From assembly GCA_902984215.1 (NCBI GenBank), contig CADWAF010004189.1, forward strand, positions 1-19,637: a stretch of DNA of 19,637 nt, given 5' to 3'. Of the stretch, positions 1 through 8,662 are shown piece by piece. The notes below the pieces were generated by a model. The model saw only the letters and a program-made list of their open reading frames with translations, made no database searches and was not told the DNA's origin. The position numbers and the translations under genes were made by a program. How positions within the stretch are numbered: position 1 is the stretch's first letter; each line of letters begins with the position of its first letter. This DNA comes from Willaertia magna (Eukaryota; Heterolobosea; Eutetramitea; Acrasida; Naegleriidae).

Positions 1-208
1 ATTATGCTATTATAAAAATATTTATTATTTTTTTGATTGCGTAATTTTTTACAATTTTACATTAAAATCATTAATAAATTATTATTTTTAAAATTAAAGT
101 TCTGAATATATAATTATTAAATTTCTTTAATTTAAGTTCATATCTATTACGATATTATTTAAGAGGTAACCATTCGGGATCGATAAAATAAAAAGTATAA
201 TTTAAAAA

Positions 209-2204
209 TTAATTTAATCTTGTACTAGTTAAAATAGTTCTAGCAATTTCTACTGCTGTCTCAAATACGTATCGTTTTGTAAATGCTGAATCAAAAATTT
301 GAAACAAAACCATATCATTCTGTTCATTCATATTTTCACTGTCACTATTCAATATTATTGTCTCAAAATCATCTAAATCTCCAATTTGACTCGAGGGCAC
401 CCCAAAATGAGGCCTCTTTTCCTTTCTTTGTTTTTCCTTTAAATCATTAATTGTTTTCTCTATAGACAAAGCAGCATTTTGACAAAGAGTTTTAGGAATA
501 ATATTACAAGCTTCAATAAAACATTCCACACCATCCTTTTCAGGGGAATTTCTCATGTTTGTAAAAAGTAATTCTTCCAATTTATCCATTAAATGAATTT
601 CAAAAGCTCCACCTCCTGCCACAAATTCATTTCTTTCATTATTTTCATTCATTACAAATGCAGTGTATAATGCATCTTGAGCATGTCTTATATATTCTAA
701 ACATTGTTCCTCAGTTGTACCTTTTATAATCACTGTACAAGTTGTTGAATTCACTGTTGACTTATCGTCATTAGCAGTATACGCCTTAATTTTTGTAAAT
801 GGCTCCCTTGTTCCATACATCTCCATTAATTCCACACTTTCAACCAAACCAACATGACTTTCATCTAAATCGCCTATCGATGGTGCTATTTTACAATTAC
901 AAGTTTTACCAATAAATAATAAATCTTCTCTCTTTACATTTGGAATACATAAAATATTAAATTCTTGTAAATAATGAGACACTAACGCATGAACATTCCC
1001 TTTCGTAATTACAATATCAGCACCTACATCTCTCACTCTTTCAGCTTGTGATTTAAATACCATTTCCTCATCAATCTTCCAATTCTTTAATTGTTCTACC
1101 GTTTCAAGCATTGCATAATGTTTCGTTTTCGTTCGTTGTCTTTGAATCCCATCATTAATCAAAACAATCTTATAAGGATGTATTGACTGCAATTGTCCAC
1201 TATCATTACTGTCATTGTTATCTTTTAGCCATCTTGGCAATAATTGTTTTAAACAACCAATCGCTTGTAGCCTTAATAGAACTGTACTTTTTAATAGTTC
1301 TGATTCAAGTAAAACAGATTTTCCACCAATCATTGAAACGAAACGAATAGCCTTCATATCAAATAGTGGATTAATTGTTATTGAATTCATTGTCTTTCCT
1401 TTTTCTTCTTTACGCATTACGCTTTGTATTGCATTGGTAATAAGATTTGCAAAATAGTTGGAATAGAGATGAATAGAAATCTTAGAAGAAAGTGCAGACC
1501 TGACAGTTCTTAATAGCTTATTACTGTCATTCCTATCATTCTTATTATCATCATTGTCATCTACTTTTTGATTGTCGTTATTGGATAATATTAAATCCTT
1601 TACAATTGCATTGGGTAAAATTGTATTCACTAAATAGTCTAATGCCATATCATACCCATTCAAAATGTTTTGAATTGATACATTAGCCTTAACATGTTTA
1701 GAATAGGCTGTTTGACTGTAATATCCAATAAGTAAATCAATAAGTATCAATATCAGTATAGTATCAGTATAATATAACAGTTCCGATAGTGTGGAGTATT
1801 GTTAGGAAGGCAAGGCTTATTGTTAGCTTACAAGGCTTTGTTTTACTTACATGAAAGAAGAAGCTAACAAGGCTGCACTAGTTGTTCCATCTCCGATAAG
1901 TTTATCTAAAGTAAGAACTGATTCAACTAATAAAAGTGCAGCAGGTTGTTGTACTTGTAATTGACGTAATATAAAAGCACCATCTTGACTAACTAAAACT
2001 CTTTCTTAATTGTTAAATTATTAAATTATTAAATTGTTATTGAATAATCATAAATTATTATGTATTAATAATACTTTACTTTTTCTTTGGGTCTACAATT
2101 AATTTTGAATGGGCATTCGGACCTAAAGAAGATGCTAAAATTTCACCCAAAACAGTTACGGCCATTACATTTTCTCTCAATTGCAAAGCTTCCTTTGAAA
2201 ACAT
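209..2204 (-). CDS. CCT/TCP-1 family cytosolic chaperonin subunit (subunit not assigned)
   Basis: Group II chaperonin subunit, part of the ATP-driven ring that folds actin, tubulin and other proteins in the cytosol. I read three exons on the minus strand: 2204-2080, 2000-1851 and 1715-209, giving about 593 residues (CCT subunits are usually about 530-560; Asn/Asp-rich inserts add length). Exon 1 carries the GPN motif (residues 28-30) of the first ATP loop. Exon 2 has SQDGAFIL (46-53) and the nucleotide-binding GDGTT (78-82). Exon 3 has the equatorial return motif VAGGGA and the family stretch IIPKTLCQNA. Intron 1716-1850 has GTAAGT and TTACAG ends and restores an Ile codon. Intron 2001-2079 starts GTAAAG and ends AAG, with a less certain acceptor. 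The start follows nine A residues. Local resemblances to the beta, epsilon and theta subunits conflict, so I leave the subunit open. Family seen in the sequence; subunit unknown. Confidence 0.9.
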
Positions 2205-2389
2205 TTTTTTTTTACAAAAATTTAAAAAGCATTTTGCTAAAACAACCAATAAAAAAGTTTAAACTTTTTACAAAAAGGTTATTTAAGGTTATTAGAGACA
2301 CTATAAAGAATTGAATGAAAAAATAGTGTTGATTCAAAGTGTTGGATATTGTTATTTTTGTTTTACAAATTGATTGACATGCTTAACAT

Positions 2390-2639
2390 TGCTTAAAGAA
2401 GAATTTCCAGAAATTTTAATAATGGAAAAATTAAATTTTATTGAAAAGAATTAAACAGTTGTGACTAGAGTTGATTGTAAAGTATTGGATGACCTGTTAT
2501 GTATTTTTTGTTTCACACTGTTTTGAATAAAAACGTTAACAAAAACAATGTAGACAAGACAAAGTTAATCAATGAATTGTGTTAATGAAATGAAAGGAAC
2601 AATTACTTTGATCAACATCCATATATTGTTGTTATTTAA
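2390..2639 (+). pseudogene. Decayed 3' fragment of an SseB-domain-like gene
   Basis: This stretch aligns by eye with the 3' third of the gene at 11507-12490, from GAATTTCCAGAAA to the terminal ATCCATAT. One run of about 38 nt around 2456-2494 is identical to that gene, but in-frame TAA codons and indels destroy the reading frame. It carries the GTGACTAGAGTTGAT variant found in the 11507 copy and not in the 3930 copy, so it is closer to the former. The 5' two-thirds of the gene is missing. It lies upstream of the CCT gene and is probably a dead relic of local duplication. Confidence 0.8.
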
Positions 2640-3045
2640 GCTATTCAGTTATAAATTAAAATGTTGTACAAGTGTATTAAATCTAAAGAAAGAAATGGTG
2701 TTAAATAAAGGATATAGATTTTAATTAAACTGTATTACAAAAATATAATAATTAGAAGTAATCAGTCAACGATTTTATCACTGAAATTTACAAAATAAAC
2801 TGGTTGATAATTTTTATTGTTGTTATCACTGTAACAAGCGGGGAATAACATGTCCAAAACATGAACCGTCAAATTTAGATTAATTGACCGTTAAAACATT
2901 TTTGGGCTTGAAACAATACCTTTCTTTTTTAACGTTGGTTAATTGTTCCACAACGTACAATTAGAAAGTTTGAAAACTGTCAATTTTTGAAACGTTTAAA
3001 AAGTGTCAAAGTTATTTATCACCTTTTATATCAATCAAAAAAAAA
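2640..3045. other. Intergenic stretch without a recognisable gene
   Basis: AT-rich spacer of about 400 nt between the SseB-like relic and the secreted glycoprotein gene. I see no long reading frame and no RNA gene. The last part, ending in a run of nine A residues before the ATG at 3046, is presumably promoter and 5' UTR for that gene. Related short words occur around 2869-2895 (AACCGTCAA and TTGACCGTT), but they do not form a perfect inverted repeat. Confidence 0.5.
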
Positions 3046-3789
3046 ATGTATAGAAATATACTCTTAATAGTTATAACACTTCTATTGACATTTCTTCAAT
3101 TAAGCTTTGTTTTTGGAATGGATATCTCTCTAGTAAATAATAAAACTAACAATAAAACAAGCTTTGGTTTACCTATTGAAGATAAAACAGTGTTGACAGC
3201 TAGAGTGAAAAGTGCCTTACAAAACTGGAATGATCTAATTAAAAAGAAGGAAAGTTTATCATCTGCATTTACTTATTGTTACACAAATAAAAGAATTTGG
3301 GCAACTCCAAATACAACAAATTCTGATTTTACAAAAATTGTAATCTCATATAACAATGTAACACAAAAATATAGCATTATTGAAAGAAGTTTAATTAGTT
3401 TTGATTTTATCTTTGCAATAGATGATTACCGCACAAATAAATGGACAGAAAGAATAAACAATATAGGTTCACATTCTGATGGATATCCATTATATTATTT
3501 TGAGGAAATATTTACAACTTGTCTTGACACATTTCAAAATAATCAACAAGGATTAGGTGATGATATTTTATATGCAAATAATGTTACAACAGAACCTTTT
3601 TTACAAAAATGTGGAAAATTTAATACAATGTATAGAATAGATCAAAGTGAAGTTAATTCTACAGCATTTGTTTTGTACGATTTTAGATGGAATGACACTT
3701 GTATTTTACCTAATGCTAGCATTAGTGTCTCTTTTAATTATCAATTTTTATTGTTGGTTGTAACATTGCTTTTTATTTTAATTCATTAA
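3046..3789 (+). CDS. Small secreted or GPI-anchored-type glycoprotein, unknown function
   Basis: A single exon of 247 residues. The N-terminus (residues 5-24, rich in Leu, Ile and Val, ending FVFGM) is a clear signal peptide. The last 18 or so residues are strongly hydrophobic and end without a basic cytoplasmic tail, which is the pattern of a GPI-attachment signal. The mature part has many Asn-X-Ser/Thr sequons and several Cys residues that could form disulphides. I recognise no catalytic motif and no family. The gene is convergent with the SseB-like gene at 3930, with only 140 nt between them. A truncated copy of its 5' third lies at 12584-12732 next to the second SseB-like gene, so the two genes were duplicated together. 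The start is fixed by the signal peptide and the A-rich leader. Confidence 0.8.
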   Translation: MYRNILLIVITLLLTFLQLSFVFGMDISLVNNKTNNKTSFGLPIEDKTVLTARVKSALQNWNDLIKKKESLSSAFTYCYTNKRIWATPNTTNSDFTKIVISYNNVTQKYSIIERSLISFDFIFAIDDYRTNKWTERINNIGSHSDGYPLYYFEEIFTTCLDTFQNNQQGLGDDILYANNVTTEPFLQKCGKFNTMYRIDQSEVNSTAFVLYDFRWNDTCILPNASISVSFNYQFLLLVVTLLFILIH

Positions 3790-3929
3790 TATCACACTAT
3801 AAATCATTTACTATATAATATTTTTATTTACAGTAAAATAATAATAAAAAACAGTAAAATAATTTAATAAATTTAATAAAGTTAAAAAATTTCAATAATT
3901 TTCTAACGAAAACCAATTTGTTTTATTCT

Positions 3930-4922
3930 TCAACTATTAAAAGTTACAAAATATGGATATTTCAATGATGGAATTCCTTCGGTTTCATTAATAAATTGTA
4001 CCAATTCATTAGTTAAAACTGGTTTCTCTTCATTACCAATAATACTTTCCTTATTTAAACCAATTTCCATTAAAAAATACATATCAGGTCCATCCAATAC
4101 TTTACAATTCACCTCTTTTACAACTGTTTTATTCTTTTCAATAAATTCTTTATTTAATCTTTCCAATAACTTTTCTGGAAATTCATCTTCTTTTAACAAA
4201 TCTCTTTCAATAGTTTCAAACTTTCCAGCCAATAATTTTTTAATTTTACTTTTTGTAAATTGTAATCCATCAACACTTGCACAATGTGGATTTAACATTA
4301 AATCTGGAATGTCAATTGTGTTGTTATTACTATATTTATCTAAATTTACAATAAAATCAAATACAGGCACTAAAGGTAAAGCCACAACATTAACTTTGTC
4401 TTTCAAACCATTAAATCTTTTAAGAAACTGATTTGCATTATCAATACTTGTAAATATTGGAACGTAATGTACATTTATTTTTGGTATTTTAATTTCAATA
4501 AAGTTGGCACTGGTGTTTTGTTGTTGATTTAAATTTGTTGTTTTTTCATAGATAATGGCAATAATGTATTGATTATTTGACAATAAAGTTTGATAAAATC
4601 TTGTCATTTGATTTGTGTCATTTCTATTTATTTGATTATAAAAATCATTTAATTGATTTAATTGTTGTTTTACATTAATTTCTTGTTTTTGTTTTGGTAG
4701 TTCGTTATTATTATAATTATTGAAAATGTTCGAACAAAAAAGAGAAGCGTGAAAGTGTTGTTGTTTTTGAATTGTTTGTTGATGTTGCTGTTGAAAAAGA
4801 CAATGAACGAGAAGAGATAAAGAATTTAATTTTGTTGTGATCGCAGTTGTTGTTTTTGGAATAAGTATTCTGTTAATGCTGTTATTGTTTTTGAACTTTA
4901 CAATATTGATTGTTTTTTTCAT
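3930..4922 (-). CDS. SseB-domain-like protein, copy 1
   Basis: A single exon of 330 residues. The middle part, VPIFTSIDNANQF (154-166) followed by DLMLNPH (207-213), resembles the SseB N-terminal domain of bacterial proteins (pattern VPvFTS...lvlNP). This is a recognition by eye, not a database hit. The C-terminal 110 residues are shared almost unchanged with the copy at 11507. The first 45 residues are basic and rich in Ser, Thr and Asn without acidic residues, like a mitochondrial presequence, and are followed by Gln/Asn-rich linker. The stop is TGA. The 11507 copy has 8 extra bases there and ends in TAA, and the 3' UTRs match beyond that point. Molecular function is unknown. The domain call is tentative; the gene itself is secure because it has a conserved paralogue. 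Confidence 0.75.
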   Translation of the reverse strand: MKKTINIVKFKNNNSINRILIPKTTTAITTKLNSLSLLVHCLFQQQHQQTIQKQQHFHASLFCSNIFNNYNNNELPKQKQEINVKQQLNQLNDFYNQINRNDTNQMTRFYQTLLSNNQYIIAIIYEKTTNLNQQQNTSANFIEIKIPKINVHYVPIFTSIDNANQFLKRFNGLKDKVNVVALPLVPVFDFIVNLDKYSNNNTIDIPDLMLNPHCASVDGLQFTKSKIKKLLAGKFETIERDLLKEDEFPEKLLERLNKEFIEKNKTVVKEVNCKVLDGPDMYFLMEIGLNKESIIGNEEKPVLTNELVQFINETEGIPSLKYPYFVTFNS

Positions 4923-5344
4923 TGATTAATTAATGGATTTGGGTATTTTTTTTGTGACAAGTTGTTTGTTGCAATATTTATAATGAAAATAAATGATTGT
5001 TACAAATGAATTTTGAGTGAACTACCGCAACGATCTGGTCAATCAAAATAAAAAATAATAGATTTACTTTACAACAAATTATCAACTTTAATACTTAAAC
5101 TCTTTAATTAAAAGAAACACAATACGCATATTTTATCAGATTGATAGTGGGTCTATAAAAATTTGCTGGCTTAAGCCAAAATCTATTGTAAGCCCACTAT
5201 TCTTGTTTCACCAAAATTTACACTACAATTTGTTTGACAGAGTTGCGTATTACTTTCACTTGCCAAGTAACCTCCAAAAGCGTGTTGCGTTCTTTTTATC
5301 TAATGTCCATACTCCGATTTAGTGAAATTTCTTTGTGACACAAA
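4923..5344. other. Intergenic region between divergent genes
   Basis: About 420 nt separating the start of the minus-strand SseB-like gene from the plus-strand genes downstream, so it should hold both promoters. No long reading frame is visible. It contains an imperfect hairpin at 5144-5200 and an inverted pair AATACGCA (5121) and TGCGTATT (5244), which could mark the ends of a small non-autonomous element. Confidence 0.5.
5144..5200. repeat. Imperfect inverted repeat / hairpin with perfect 12-bp inner palindrome
   Basis: ATAGTGGGTCT at 5144 pairs with AGCCCACTAT at 5191-5200, apart from one bulged base. Inside lies the perfect palindrome TGGCTTAAGCCA (5167-5178). It sits in a divergent promoter region. 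It might be a small structured RNA, a MITE-like remnant or a protein-binding site. The sequence alone does not decide. Confidence 0.5.
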
Positions 5345-5422
5345 ATGGTGACAGCAACAAACGTACTTGGTTGTAACCAACTATCTCTTCCAAATCCAAA
5401 AGGAGATTATGGAAGAAAATAG
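5345..5422 (+). promoter_or_regulatory. Possible upstream ORF or 5' coding segment
   Basis: An ATG preceded by CAAA opens a 25-codon frame ending at a TAG (5420-5422), about 80 nt before the ATG of the 5501 gene. It may be a regulatory uORF in the leader of that gene. Alternatively it is a true N-terminus separated by an intron that I could not place: there is no GTAAGT donor in the gap, although an acceptor-like AAAAAAAG precedes the 5501 ATG. Confidence 0.3.
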
Positions 5423-5500
5423 AACCAATAGAAACACTTCAACTGTTAAGGCATTAAATCAACAAACTGGAATTAATTTGTTGGTTGAATTAAAAAAAGA

Positions 5501-6091
5501 ATGTCCCAAACAACACAACCAAAAACAAAAAGTGCCTTCCTATCACGCAAATCGCTCTTCTTTTCTAAAGGTTTTGGTAGTAATAATGATAAAGCAACTA
5601 GTCCAACATCTCCAAGAGTAATAACAACAACATCGTCATTATCAAACAGCAGTAACAATAATGCATCTTTACAACAACAATCCATCAAAGAAATAACATA
5701 TTCCACTCCTAATAAAAAGCAAGTATTAGCTGATAGAAAAGAAAAGTTCGCTAGGTCAGTAAAAAAGAAAAAAGGTTCATTAAAGTTAGAAAAAACACCA
5801 TCATTAGTGTTTCGTTCAATTACTCCATGTAAATGCGCAACATGTAATGATTCGTTAATGACATGCAATGCTGCAACATTAACAAATATTTCTAAGGGAA
5901 GTGATGACAATAACAATAATGGAATTAATATGAAAGATTATAAATGTTATCATAGACAAGGATTAATTTTTGGTTCTAACATTGATAACGATTTTGAGGT
6001 AAATGAAATTATTAACGATACTCAAAAGAGTACTCTTACCAGAACGTATAGCTTGCCACCTAAACTATATTTTAGATCTAGCAAGTACTGA
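5501..6091 (+). CDS. Basic, low-complexity protein of unknown function
   Basis: 196 residues from the ATG at 5501, rich in Lys, Ser, Thr and Asn. The N-terminus (SAFLSRKSLFFSKGF) is basic and aromatic, and the middle has SPTSPR and a Lys run (VKKKKGSLK). A small cluster CKCATCNDSLMTC (about residues 111-123) has CxC and CxxC spacing that might bind a metal, but it is not a known finger. No enzymatic motif or membrane segment is visible, so it is probably a largely disordered nuclear or cytoskeletal protein. The stop is TGA. The start is uncertain because open frames lie upstream in two phases. It is convergent with the gene at 6324-7321. Confidence 0.5.
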   Translation: MSQTTQPKTKSAFLSRKSLFFSKGFGSNNDKATSPTSPRVITTTSSLSNSSNNNASLQQQSIKEITYSTPNKKQVLADRKEKFARSVKKKKGSLKLEKTPSLVFRSITPCKCATCNDSLMTCNAATLTNISKGSDDNNNNGINMKDYKCYHRQGLIFGSNIDNDFEVNEIINDTQKSTLTRTYSLPPKLYFRSSKY

Positions 6092-6185
6092 GACTTGATA
6101 AGACAATTCTCTCAATTATTCTTCGCAAGACAATATCACTGTCTTTCATTCAAACAATTTTTGATTTAATAAAGGCCTTATAGTT

Positions 6186-6205
6186 ATAACTTTTTAAAAA
6201 GTTAT
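6186..6205. repeat. Perfect 20-bp palindrome in a convergent 3' region
   Basis: ATAACTTTTTAAAAAGTTAT reads the same on both strands. It lies between the 3' ends of the convergent genes 5501-6091 and 6324-7321. Such an AT-rich palindrome could form a 3'-end hairpin in either transcript, but it could also arise by chance in DNA this AT-rich. Confidence 0.45.
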
Positions 6206-6323
6206 GAAATATATTATTGTATAAACAATATTTGTATTCGTCATTCATTCTTAAATTTTCTTCTACGTCACTTTCTCTTCCCTATTTAATTTAAATGATT
6301 CAAATAAATATTTCAAATCATCA

Positions 6324-7321
6324 TTATTCTCTTCCTTTCAAATATTTATTAAAAATATTATTTAAATTCTTTTTATCATTTAACTTTGGATCATTAGATT
6401 GACTTGTCAATTTATTTTGTATTATATCAAAATAAAGTCTTATCGTCTTAATATCATTTCGTTTTTCTAAAATACTAGCTACTTGCTCAAACGCTTGAAT
6501 TATCTTTCAAAATTACACAAATATTATTTACACAAAAAATTACTTACAATTTTCGATTTTCTATTCGCATATTCCATCGTTCTATTTTCATCTGTAGCAA
6601 TATATAAAATCGAATCAAAACATTTTAAAGCTAATGCTTCCGATTCATCCGTTTTCATTTCCGTAAAACAAGAAACTAAATTACAAACTACTCTACAATA
6701 CATATTCTCTTCTTTCGCACCCTTCTTTACAGCATAATCTAAAACAAATGAATAACACTTTAAGGCTTGTTCACGATTCTTATCCACTTGATACCATTGA
6801 CCCATAGCTAACTCTAAAACATACTTATTATGTTCATACTCATCATTAGATAACTGTTTAGAATCTTGTAAAAACTTATAAGCCTTATCAAACAAGCCTT
6901 CCATCTCCCTAAAATCTCTATCATTAACTGTAAAGTTTGTTGGCGGTCTTTTTTTCATTTGCGTTAAACTTAAGATACGATGGTAATAGATAAAAAAGAT
7001 ATCAAAATTACTTTTAAAGAAGCCTTGTGGGATATATTTTTTGATAATTAGTTCTGTAATGGTTACAATTTCAACTAAACGTTTTTGTTTATAGTAAGTG
7101 GTAACAAAGTAGAGAAGTTCATATGGAGGGAAGCGAGTAATATCGAAATCGCGATGTTGAATGATTTGATGTTCTGGAGGTGGTGCTACGTTTTTATTAT
7201 AAAAGTTTGCTTCTGCAATATCGTTTAGACTTGAAAATTTTCCTTTAGTGAAAATGGATCGGGGACCATCATAAGCTAGGCTTGTTGTTGATGAAGAAGA
7301 GGATGTTGCTTGTTGTTGCAT
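6324..7321 (-). CDS. Helical-repeat (TPR-like) protein, two exons
   Basis: Exons 7321-6548 and 6503-6324, joined across a 44-nt intron (GTAAGT...AAG) in phase 0, give about 317 residues. Without the splice the frame stops soon after the donor. After a Ser/Thr-rich start the protein is a run of amphipathic helices. Pieces such as ELAMGQWYQVDKNREQALKCYSFVL and the following CNLVSCFTEM...EALALKCFDSIL have TPR-like spacing (ALKCY, ALKCF). Its role is likely protein-protein binding. I recognise no specific family, and the C-terminal exon is helical and Lys/Asn-rich. The start ATG follows a TTTTTTCAAA-type A-rich leader on its own strand. It lies head to tail with the 7403-8317 membrane protein, 81 nt apart. 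Confidence 0.7.
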
Positions 7322-7402
7322 TTTTTCAAATTTTTTTTCAATAAATAACGTTGTAAAGGGATGGATTTAATGTTAAAACTTTGTTTTGTTGAAATTACAA
7401 AT

Positions 7403-8317
7403 TTAAATAATGTTATCAGAAACTTTATGCTCGTAATAAACTACATCTTGAACTGGAGGAAGGTCAACTTTTGTTATTGGTTGTAATTCTTGTAGCTGTT
7501 GTGGCTGTGGCTGTGGTTGTGGCAGTGGTTGTTGTTGTTGATATTCTTGTACTGGAACAGGAGCAGGAAGATACGTCATTGTAGTTGGTAGAGGTAACTG
7601 TTGTTGTTGTTGATTTTCATTAATAATAGTTACGTTATTTCCTTGTGTATTATTCCTGTTGTTACTTCTTTCCAAAGCTTTTGCACAACAAATAAATCCT
7701 GAACAAACACCAGCACAACAAACTGCTCCAGGACAACAACAAACAATTAATATTGGAATACCAATGGCTGCTGTAGCTACTAAACAACAAAAGATAACTA
7801 CAGCTACAATTAATCCAACAACCATTGCTATAAATTCAGGATTATCCTGCCTATCGTTGTTACCAATTTCTTTTTTAGGTGGTTCATATAGTTCATTATT
7901 ATTATTATTTAATATATTCACTTCATAGTCATAGTTGGGGTAATAATAAACAGGATACACACCGATATACCAAATTTCAAGTGAGGAAGAAATGGAAATA
8001 GTTTTTATAAAACCAGATGATAATTGATGATCATAACTTTTAAGTGTAGGAACAGAACCTTTCTTTAAGAAAACGTTATAGAGATTACTTTTGAAGGATA
8101 CTTTTAAATACTTTCCCTCCATCCTTGCGATTGAATAGTACTTAAATCCCCCGTTTAACGTTCCCTTAACAACCTCGCCTGAACCGTAAAGTTGTTTGGT
8201 AACCTTAACATCACTTTGACAACTAATATTTTCAAGTGTATTCAAAAAAACAATCACAGTGAAAAGGAAAGAGATTATTACATAGAAAGAATGAATATTT
8301 GTTTTTAAGGTTTTCAT
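7403..8317 (-). CDS. Type I membrane protein with beta-sandwich-like ectodomain and Gln/Pro-rich tail
   Basis: 304 residues in one exon. An N-terminal hydrophobic segment (about residues 11-31, ending NISCQ) is a signal peptide. The ectodomain (about 36-135) has the rhythm GTLNGGFKYYSI...LKVSFKS...VFLKKGSVPT...IWYIGVYPV, which resembles the PPC-like beta-sandwich found in secreted proteins; this is an impression, not a search result. A transmembrane segment follows (about 163-192, FIAMVVGLIVAVVIFCC...). Next comes a Cys cluster (CCCPGAVCCAGVCSGFICC) that could be palmitoylated. The cytoplasmic tail is Gln/Pro-rich with PQ repeats. The overall plan suggests a cell-surface or endosomal receptor-like protein with an unknown ligand. 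Confidence 0.7.
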   Translation of the reverse strand: MKTLKTNIHSFYVIISFLFTVIVFLNTLENISCQSDVKVTKQLYGSGEVVKGTLNGGFKYYSIARMEGKYLKVSFKSNLYNVFLKKGSVPTLKSYDHQLSSGFIKTISISSSLEIWYIGVYPVYYYPNYDYEVNILNNNNNELYEPPKKEIGNNDRQDNPEFIAMVVGLIVAVVIFCCLVATAAIGIPILIVCCCPGAVCCAGVCSGFICCAKALERSNNRNNTQGNNVTIINENQQQQQLPLPTTMTYLPAPVPVQEYQQQQPLPQPQPQPQQLQELQPITKVDLPPVQDVVYYEHKVSDNII

Positions 8318-8662
8318 TTTGTGTTTTTTTTTTCTGTAGAGCCGTGTGAAACAAATAGTTGTTTTCTATTTTAAGGAATTTTTTGGGGCTGGCGCAATAA
8401 ACATGCAAAATTTACTTTGGTTTTTTACATCAGCAAAAAGTTAAGTTCTAGTTCTACAAACCTTGCCAATACGATACCGCACAAAAAAAATTGGTTTTGC
8501 ATGGTTTTCTAGTAAATTTTGACGTATAATTTTTCCTTCCACTCAAAACACGGTAATAAAAGGGTGTTTTTAAACTATTGAAACGTCTGGAAAATTGTGT
8601 AAGTTTTTGTAAAGACACGTACAACTAAAAAATAATTGGTCACTTCAAAAAAAAACAACGAA
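8318..8662. other. Divergent promoter region
   Basis: About 345 nt between the minus-strand membrane protein and the plus-strand kinase gene; it must hold both promoters. No coding frame was found. It contains CATGCAAAATTTACT near 8402. Its complementary halves (TTTTGCATG near 8492 and AGTAAATTTT near 8511) are split by a few bases, a weak long-range inverted repeat. Confidence 0.4.

Noticed and set aside
1215..1457. Plus-strand ORF of 80 codons inside the CCT gene
   Set aside because: It is antisense to a well-conserved CCT exon and has no coding character of its own.
2087..2314. Plus-strand ORF of 75 codons
   Set aside because: It overlaps CCT exon 1 on the opposite strand, and its start is not an ATG.
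5473..5916. Minus-strand ORF of 147 codons
   Set aside because: It is antisense to the Lys/Ser-rich 5501 frame; its Leu/Val/Phe-rich product is the expected shadow of such codons.
7659..7928. Plus-strand Gln/Ala-rich ORF
   Set aside because: It is antisense to the membrane and Cys-rich part of the 7403-8317 gene.
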